Shown piece by piece: positions 59,547 to 64,000 of a DNA stretch of 64,000 nucleotides. Every line of letters starts with the position of its first letter. Position 1 is the stretch's first letter. Made by a program: the position numbers and the translations under genes. The DNA is from Verrucomicrobiota bacterium (GTDB lineage: Bacteria; Verrucomicrobiota; Verrucomicrobiia; Opitutales; Opitutaceae). A model generated the notes under the pieces. That model was not told where the DNA came from and did no database searches. It worked only from the letters and a program-made list of their open reading frames with translations. The DNA lies in contig JAEZUE010000037.1 of the NCBI GenBank assembly GCA_023443455.1, forward strand, positions 62,001 through 126,000, read 5' to 3'.

Positions 59547-60354
59547 AGGAGATGAAACGGCGGTAGGTGGTGGTCAGGGAGTGCAGCGCCCGCACGGTCG
59601 CGGCGCGTTGGTCGGCAAGGGTGGCTAGAGCGGGGGTCTCGAAGATAATCTCGAAGGGCTGGGGTCGTTGCGCGGGCGGCGCGGCCAGCACGCCGCAGAA
59701 GCAGTCGCGGATCAAGCCGAACTCGGCTCGGAAGCCGTCGATGACAGGATCGTGGTTGGTCGGCAGCACCTCGGCGGCGGCGGCGAGGGCCGGGCGGAGG
59801 AGTTCTTCGGCGAGCAGGCGGCCGCGGGCGTAGCCGTAGAGGCCTGGGCTGGTGTCGTCGGCGTGGAGGGAGACAATGCCGTCGAAGGCCTCGTCGGCCA
59901 ACTCGCGTTCAATCAGGCGCACTTCGGGCTGCTCGGAGCCACGCCAGAACTCGCGGTTGAGGTCGAGCCCGGCGGCGTTGCAGCGCGTGCCGCATTCGAG
60001 TCCGGTCGGGTTGATGCATGGATAGAACACGAACTCGAAACCCTCGCCCAACTTGGGCTGTGCGAGCAGCGCGGCAGCAAAATCGAACAACGCCCAACCG
60101 CCGGCTGGCTCATCGCCGTGGATACCGGCAAAGAGGGCAAGCTTGAGACGGTCACCGCCGCCGCGGGGACCATGCCAGGTGTAGCGCTTGAGCGGTCCCC
60201 CTCCTTCGCTGGGGCCTGAGACATGGCCGAGTGTGAGCTCCAGCAGCTCCGGGTGCTGGGCGGCGAGCGCCTGGAAGGCGTCGAGCAGCGTGGTGAGCGG
60301 AGTGGCGCGGTTCACGGCGGAGCGGGCGGAGGTCGTATCGGCGAGTCCGGGCAT
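59530..60354 (-). CDS. M14-type zinc amidohydrolase (AstE/ASPA-like)
   Basis: The 274-residue protein is an M14 succinylglutamate-desuccinylase/aspartoacylase relative with all expected residues: GIHGDEPAG (H79, E82), INPTGLECGTRCNAAGLDLNRE with the substrate-binding asparagine and arginine, SLHADD (H164) and the catalytic glutamate E239 in FEIIFETPA. It would cut an amide or acyl bond of a small substrate in the cytoplasm (no signal peptide). It lies inside the sulfate operon and overlaps cysT. The substrate may be an N-acyl or conjugated sulfur compound; this is inference. Confidence 0.9.
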   Translation of the reverse strand: MPGLADTTSARSAVNRATPLTTLLDAFQALAAQHPELLELTLGHVSGPSEGGGPLKRYTWHGPRGGGDRLKLALFAGIHGDEPAGGWALFDFAAALLAQPKLGEGFEFVFYPCINPTGLECGTRCNAAGLDLNREFWRGSEQPEVRLIERELADEAFDGIVSLHADDTSPGLYGYARGRLLAEELLRPALAAAAEVLPTNHDPVIDGFRAEFGLIRDCFCGVLAAPPAQRPQPFEIIFETPALATLADQRAATVRALHSLTTTYRRFISYAAAL

Positions 60355-60368
60355 GGGACGAAGCAGGA

Positions 60369-61079
60369 TCAGAGATGTTGGCCGTGAGCGAGCAGTGCGC
60401 GGATACGCTGCACGATGGCGCGCAGGGCGGCGGCATTGCCCGCGGGGTCGCGGCCAAGCGTGAGCTGAAGTTCGAGCGGACGAAACGGCAGGTCCGCAAC
60501 CAGACCGTCAATACCCTCGGGGACGAGGCGGTCGCCCTCCTCTTGCCGCCAGCTGGCGGCCAGAAGGCTATGGGCCGCGCCATCAAGCCAGTGCGCAAGC
60601 GACTCGCCGCGTACCGCACCTTGAGGGATGCGCAATGGGCCCTGACGCAGTTTGATCACGGCGTGGGGAGAGAGGCGGCGGTATTCGCGCTCGAGAAGGG
60701 CCAGCTCGGGGCGCTCGTCGGTCACCCACGAGGCGGCCCAGAGATCGCCGACACCGCGATTGACGAGGGGGACGACATCAAGCACGACGCCGCCAATGGA
60801 AGCGGGCGCAGCGATCGATGCCTCGATCAGATCGAACGCGGAAAGACTGGAGGCGTCGTCGTCTTCTGCAAAGCCGGCGAGCACGGAGACACGGGCGTCG
60901 TTGTCGGAGCTGTTACTACCGAACACTGCGAAACGTGGCAGGTAGAAGCCATGTTCGTCCGGCCCGAGAGGGGCGGCGAACAACGAATCCGAGCGCTCGG
61001 CGCGCGGCGAGAGCCGGGCGAGACGGTCGAGCACCGCATCGGAAAAGGGACGCGGTCGAATGGTGGACGAGGAGCACAC
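60369..61079 (-). CDS. Degenerate M14-like paralogue, probable pseudoenzyme
   Basis: The 236-residue protein aligns by eye with its downstream neighbour: VSVLAGFAEDDDAS with LALFAGIHGDEPAG, FDLIEASIAAPA with FDFAAALLAQPK, VVPLVNRGVG with FYPCINPTGL, and AVIKLRQG with IVSLHADD. In these positions the zinc ligands H79/E82/H164 become A71/D74/R145 and the catalytic E239 becomes T207. It keeps the fold but cannot be a zinc enzyme by this scheme. The frame is intact and well spaced (14 bases before its neighbour), so it is not simply a decayed pseudogene. It may bind or regulate its partner. Confidence 0.75.
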   Translation of the reverse strand: MCSSSTIRPRPFSDAVLDRLARLSPRAERSDSLFAAPLGPDEHGFYLPRFAVFGSNSSDNDARVSVLAGFAEDDDASSLSAFDLIEASIAAPASIGGVVLDVVPLVNRGVGDLWAASWVTDERPELALLEREYRRLSPHAVIKLRQGPLRIPQGAVRGESLAHWLDGAAHSLLAASWRQEEGDRLVPEGIDGLVADLPFRPLELQLTLGRDPAGNAAALRAIVQRIRALLAHGQHL

Positions 61080-61101
61080 GGGATCGAAAGGAGGGGAGAT
61101 G

Positions 61102-61129
61102 GCGCCCGCCGGTATTCGCCGGCGGGCGC
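61102..61129 (-). other. Intercistronic stem-loop after the sulfate-binding protein gene
   Basis: A perfect 11-bp stem GCGCCCGCCGG/CCGGCGGGCGC with 6-base loop between the binding-protein stop and the pseudoenzyme start. There is no T-run on the minus strand, so it probably stabilises the upstream mRNA or attenuates rather than ends transcription. Confidence 0.65.
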
Positions 61130-61142
61130 GGCTGAAGTCTGG

Positions 61143-62138
61143 TTACTTGGCGTAGATCTGGTCGAACACTCCGCCGTCGGCGAAGTGGGTCTTTTGTGCG
61201 ACGGTCCAGCCGCCGAACTCGTCGTCGATGGTGACGAGGTCGAGCTTCGGGAACTGGCTGGCGTACTTGGCGGCCGCGGCCGGCTTGGTGGGGCGGTAGA
61301 AGTTCTTGCCGGCGAGGTCCTGCCCCTCGTCGGAATAGAGGTATTCGAGGTAGGCCTGGGCGACGGCGCGGGTGCCTTTGCGGCCGACGACCTTGTCGAC
61401 GATCGTGACCGGCGGCTCGGCGAGGATGCTCAACGACGGCACCACGATCTCGAACTTGTCGGCGCCGAACTCCTTGAGGGCGAGGAAGGCCTCGTTTTCC
61501 CACGCAAGCAGCACGTCGCCGATACCCCGTTGCACGAAGGTCGTGGTGGAGCCGCGGGCACCGGAGTCAAGCACCGGCACATTCTTGAAGAGCGAGGCGA
61601 CGAATTGCTTCGCTCCTTCGTCGCCACCGTGGTGGCGCTTGGCGTAGGCCCAGGCCGCGAGGTAGTTCCAGCGGGCGCCGCCGGAGGTCTTCGGGTTGGG
61701 GGTGATCACCGCAACGCCCGGCTTTACGAGGTCATCCCAGTCCTTGATGTGCTGGGGATTTCCCTTTCGCACGAGGAAGATGATCGTCGAGGTGTAGGGC
61801 GAGGAGTTGTTGGGGAGGCGCTTCTGCCAGTCGGAGGGGAAGAGCTGCGCCTTCTTGGAGATCGCGTCGATGTCGGCCGCGAGCGCTAGCGTGACGACAT
61901 CGGCGGGGAGACCGTCGATGACGGAGCGGGCCTGTTTGCCGGCGCCGCCGTGCGACTGTTTGATGGTGACGTTGTCGCCGGTCTGGGCCTTCCAGTGCGC
62001 GGCGAACGCCTGATTGAATTCGACGTAGAGTTCGCGTGTCGGGTCGTAGGAGACGTTGAGCAGTTCGACGTCCTTGGCGGAGGCGACGAACGAGGCGCCG
62101 GCGAGCAGCGTGGTGGCGAGGAGATGAGAGAGTTTCAT
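61143..62138 (-). CDS. Sulfate-binding periplasmic protein
   Basis: A 331-residue substrate-binding protein with a signal peptide (MKLSHLLATTLLAGASFVASA) and the Sbp/CysP pattern LLNVSYDPTRELYVEFN, SHGGAGKQARSVIDGL and PKTSGGARWNYLAAW. It delivers sulfate (or thiosulfate) to CysTWA. Sbp and CysP cannot be separated by eye, so no symbol is given. Confidence 0.95.
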   Translation of the reverse strand: MKLSHLLATTLLAGASFVASAKDVELLNVSYDPTRELYVEFNQAFAAHWKAQTGDNVTIKQSHGGAGKQARSVIDGLPADVVTLALAADIDAISKKAQLFPSDWQKRLPNNSSPYTSTIIFLVRKGNPQHIKDWDDLVKPGVAVITPNPKTSGGARWNYLAAWAYAKRHHGGDEGAKQFVASLFKNVPVLDSGARGSTTTFVQRGIGDVLLAWENEAFLALKEFGADKFEIVVPSLSILAEPPVTIVDKVVGRKGTRAVAQAYLEYLYSDEGQDLAGKNFYRPTKPAAAAKYASQFPKLDLVTIDDEFGGWTVAQKTHFADGGVFDQIYAK

Positions 62139-62187
62139 GACGGAAGTTTCGGAAGGGAGTTGATTGACTGTTTCAGTGAATGGGCGC

Positions 62188-62205
62188 TTTCCGTGGTCGG
62201 GTCAG
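62188..62205 (-). promoter_or_regulatory. Shared motif upstream of the sulfate-binding protein gene
   Basis: On the minus strand CTGACCCGACCACGG then AAA, about 50-67 bases before the start codon. The same motif lies before the porin gene (63715-63732). Candidate regulator site or RNA element. Confidence 0.4.
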
Positions 62206-62301
62206 GCCCTGGAGTTGGCTGTTGAGTGAACCTTCGGTGGTCCGGTTGGGGAATGAGACAGGACGGGATTTGGGAAAAGGAAGTGCTCCCGGGCGGCCCG
62301 C

Positions 62302-63681
62302 TCAGAAAGAGAGCTGGACGCGCGAGAACACGCTGAGCTCGGGATCGTTGAGAATCGAGGTGGCGGCCGGGGTTGCGCCCGGAGCCAGGTCGAAGCTATC
62401 CCGGTTCACGCTCAATGCAGCCTTGAGGGACTTGGTCAGGTACCAATTCACCCCGAAGCCGAACGACGTGTCCTTGGAAACGGCACTGTTCGCGTTCGCC
62501 AACGCGCCCGAGCCGCCGAAGACATCGTTGTCGATGTCCAGGCTGGCAGCCCGGAACACGACCTCCCATGCGCCCCAGGTTCCGTTGGTCGGGTTGAATG
62601 GCTGTTTCGGGGCCACACCGCCGTAGCCGGCGTCTTCGCCGGTCAGCACGTATCCGGCGGTCAACTGCCAAGCCTTGTGCTCGACCGTGCGTGGCGCACC
62701 GCCGTTGGTCAGCTTCTGCGAGGAGATGACGTACTCGGCTTGGGCGCTGAACGGACCCGCGTAGAGGTTGGCCTGCGGTGAGAGTCGCCAGGTGGTGCCT
62801 GAGGCCACGGTGGTGCTGCTGTAAGCGAAGATCTTTTGTTGTCCGCTCGATACGTAGGAGCCGTAGCCTGAGGTGCCCTTCGATTCGCCCACACTGCCGG
62901 CCAGTCCGAATCCAAGGCCCTTGAGCGCCGAGTCCTCGGTGGTCTTGAACGGGCTCACGAAGATCCGACCGGCGAGATGTACCTGATTGTCGAAGTCGGT
63001 GCTGTTGCCGATGCTGGTGCGGTCGGGGGCGCCGTTGAAGACACCCACGGCGTAGTCAGTGGTGCCGCCACCGAAAGTGCCCTGGAGCTGGAGACCAAGG
63101 TCGCGGTTGGGAATGAGATTGGTGGCCAGTGAGCGTTCGACAAAGGCGAGAGCCGAAGCCGATTGGAGTTGCTCAAGGCCGACCGGGGAGCGGAAACGGC
63201 CGATCTTCACGCCGAAGGCTTTGCTCGGCTGCACAGTAACGTTCGCATCGAGCAGCGACGGCGAACTGCCGCCGAATTCCCCGACGACCTGATAGCTGGC
63301 GATCTTGCTGTAGGTGCCCTCAAGTCCGATGCGGGCCCGGCGGATGACGAAATTGTCGTTCGAACCGCGATCGGATTCGTACCAGCGTGCGTCCGCTTGG
63401 ACCAAGCCGCGGAGGCGCAGGCTGTTGGCTCCATCGGCGGAGGCGAAGGACACGCGCCCGTCGCTCACGGTGAGTTTGGCCGATTTCTTGGCTTCGGCGG
63501 CTTGGGTCTCGTCCTTGAGCTCTTGATTGCGCTCGAGCACGCGGACCTTCTGGTCGAGCTGCCGGATCTGCTCGCGCAGGGCCTGAAGCTCTTCGGTTTC
63601 GGTGGCGGCGTCAGCAGAGGCGGCGAGCAGGAGCAGCAGGGTCGCGGTGCCGGCGGTACGGAGGGAGGTGGAGTTCCACAT
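62302..63681 (-). CDS. OprO/OprP-like porin
   Basis: A 459-residue outer-membrane porin. After a signal peptide (cleavage likely after SADA) comes a short coiled coil (ELQALREQIRQLDQKVRVLE), then a beta-barrel of alternating strands starting SLRLRGLVQADARWY and ending with aromatic VFSRVQLSF. The family (phosphate-selective porin O/P) takes up anions; in this operon sulfate is the likely solute. Confidence 0.92.
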   Translation of the reverse strand: MWNSTSLRTAGTATLLLLLAASADAATETEELQALREQIRQLDQKVRVLERNQELKDETQAAEAKKSAKLTVSDGRVSFASADGANSLRLRGLVQADARWYESDRGSNDNFVIRRARIGLEGTYSKIASYQVVGEFGGSSPSLLDANVTVQPSKAFGVKIGRFRSPVGLEQLQSASALAFVERSLATNLIPNRDLGLQLQGTFGGGTTDYAVGVFNGAPDRTSIGNSTDFDNQVHLAGRIFVSPFKTTEDSALKGLGFGLAGSVGESKGTSGYGSYVSSGQQKIFAYSSTTVASGTTWRLSPQANLYAGPFSAQAEYVISSQKLTNGGAPRTVEHKAWQLTAGYVLTGEDAGYGGVAPKQPFNPTNGTWGAWEVVFRAASLDIDNDVFGGSGALANANSAVSKDTSFGFGVNWYLTKSLKAALSVNRDSFDLAPGATPAATSILNDPELSVFSRVQLSF

Positions 63682-63714
63682 GGGTGTCGGTTTCTGGTTT
63701 GGTCTTCTGGGACC

Positions 63715-63732
63715 TTCCCGTGGTCGGGTCAG
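63715..63732 (-). promoter_or_regulatory. Shared motif upstream of the porin gene
   Basis: On the minus strand CTGACCCGACCACGG then GAA, about 34-51 bases before the porin start. Same motif as 62188-62205. Confidence 0.4.
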
Positions 63733-63795
63733 TTGAAGGGATTGCGATTGGGATGGCTGCGCCGCCGGTGGTGGTCGGTAGGCGAAAATGGAATC

Positions 63796-63972
63796 CTAGT
63801 GGAAGCGAGACGCCTCGATGCGCGTCTTCTCGGTGCGCTCGATCTGGGTGACTTTGGAGTCGTGAACGACGATCTGGACGACGCCGAAGCGCAGGCCTTC
63901 GATCTTCTCGCGGACCACCGCGAGCCATTCGGGAAGCGACGCGAGGGTGTTGTTGGATTCGGAAGCGGACAT
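63796..63972 (-). CDS. YezD-family small protein (DUF2292)
   Basis: A 58-residue protein with the YezD core LRFGVVQIVVHDSKVTQIER and the ending TEKTRI. In other bacteria this family lies near sulfate and cysteine genes; function is not established. It is the most upstream gene of the sulfate cluster in this window. The start MSASESNN at 63972 is preferred over a Met three codons earlier. Confidence 0.85.
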   Translation of the reverse strand: MSASESNNTLASLPEWLAVVREKIEGLRFGVVQIVVHDSKVTQIERTEKTRIEASRFH

Positions 63973-64000
63973 GGCGAACACTGGGTCAGATGCTGTATTC

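Noticed and set aside
60369..61079. Calling the degenerate M14-like gene a pseudogene
   Set aside because: The frame is intact over its full length, spacing to both neighbours is normal and conserved blocks remain. Substitution of all active-site residues fits a pseudoenzyme better than decay.
60375..61889. Long plus-strand frame across the M14-like and sulfate-binding genes
   Set aside because: It runs opposite two genes in a consistent minus-strand operon, and its product looks like a shadow (repeated Gly/Val/Asp/Glu).

Overview
The window is a GC-rich (about 70% by eye), densely packed bacterial chromosome segment. It carries no plasmid, phage or insertion-sequence genes, and I saw no tRNA or rRNA gene. 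The gene content points to a Gram-negative, LPS-bearing bacterium: lipid A and Kdo genes lpxB and waaA, a trimeric-type porin, SurA-like and FKBP-like periplasmic foldases. The periplasmic region of the hybrid kinase, the heme-binding chemoreceptor, the YezD family protein and the Ehr/Hyf-type membrane complex suggest Verrucomicrobiota, most likely Opitutaceae. That placement is inference; no 16S or marker search was possible.

Layout. 1-1856: the end of a cluster with a multi-pass membrane protein, a MIP18/PaaD-like Fe-S assembly factor and a DUF2249 protein, a combination often seen around NO and anaerobic respiration genes. 2143-3774: a chemoreceptor with a c-type heme motif. 3853-9999: purH, a small unknown gene, a ParA ATPase, two ABC-2 permeases, rnc and an HDOD protein. 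10034-17942: mfd with a SurA-like foldase, thioredoxin, lgt, a glycosyltransferase and a YbgC-type thioesterase. 18061-21931 (minus): queG, aroK, a second glycosyltransferase and an FKBP. 22070-29183: a large LOG-family protein, pcm, a CheX paralogue and a very large hybrid kinase. 29424-33350: purL (large form). 33707-43986 (minus): an eight-gene membrane complex. 44389-49023 (minus): a double-receiver/STAS regulator with a second CheX, then waaA-lpxB. 49524-55565: an M16 peptidase, small unknowns, gluQRS, a MIF-like tautomerase and an FmdB-like protein. 55653-63972 (minus): a sulfate-assimilation operon running yezD, porin, sulfate-binding protein, two M14-type peptidase genes, cysT, cysW, cysA, cysK.

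How the genes work together. The 33.7-44.0 kb operon encodes a complete proton-pump-like membrane arm (two HyfB/NuoL-type, HyfF, HyfE, HyfC) and a peripheral arm (a NuoC-NuoD fusion and a ferredoxin-NuoB fusion). The large subunit has lost three of the four Ni-Fe cysteines, so it resembles the energy-converting-hydrogenase-related (Ehr) class rather than a hydrogenase. A DNA-binding/PTS-IIA fusion gene sits between the two pump genes. The sulfate operon is unusual because two tandem M14 metallopeptidase-fold genes lie between the binding protein and the permeases. One keeps all zinc ligands and the other has lost every one, suggesting an enzyme and pseudoenzyme pair tied to sulfur uptake.

Non-coding features of note: a 141-144 bp structured repeat present twice, each copy starting a few bases after a stop codon in the same orientation, with a compensatory base-pair change between copies; a low-GC palindromic insert translated in frame inside purL; a cluster of three REP-like elements; and several strong intrinsic terminators.
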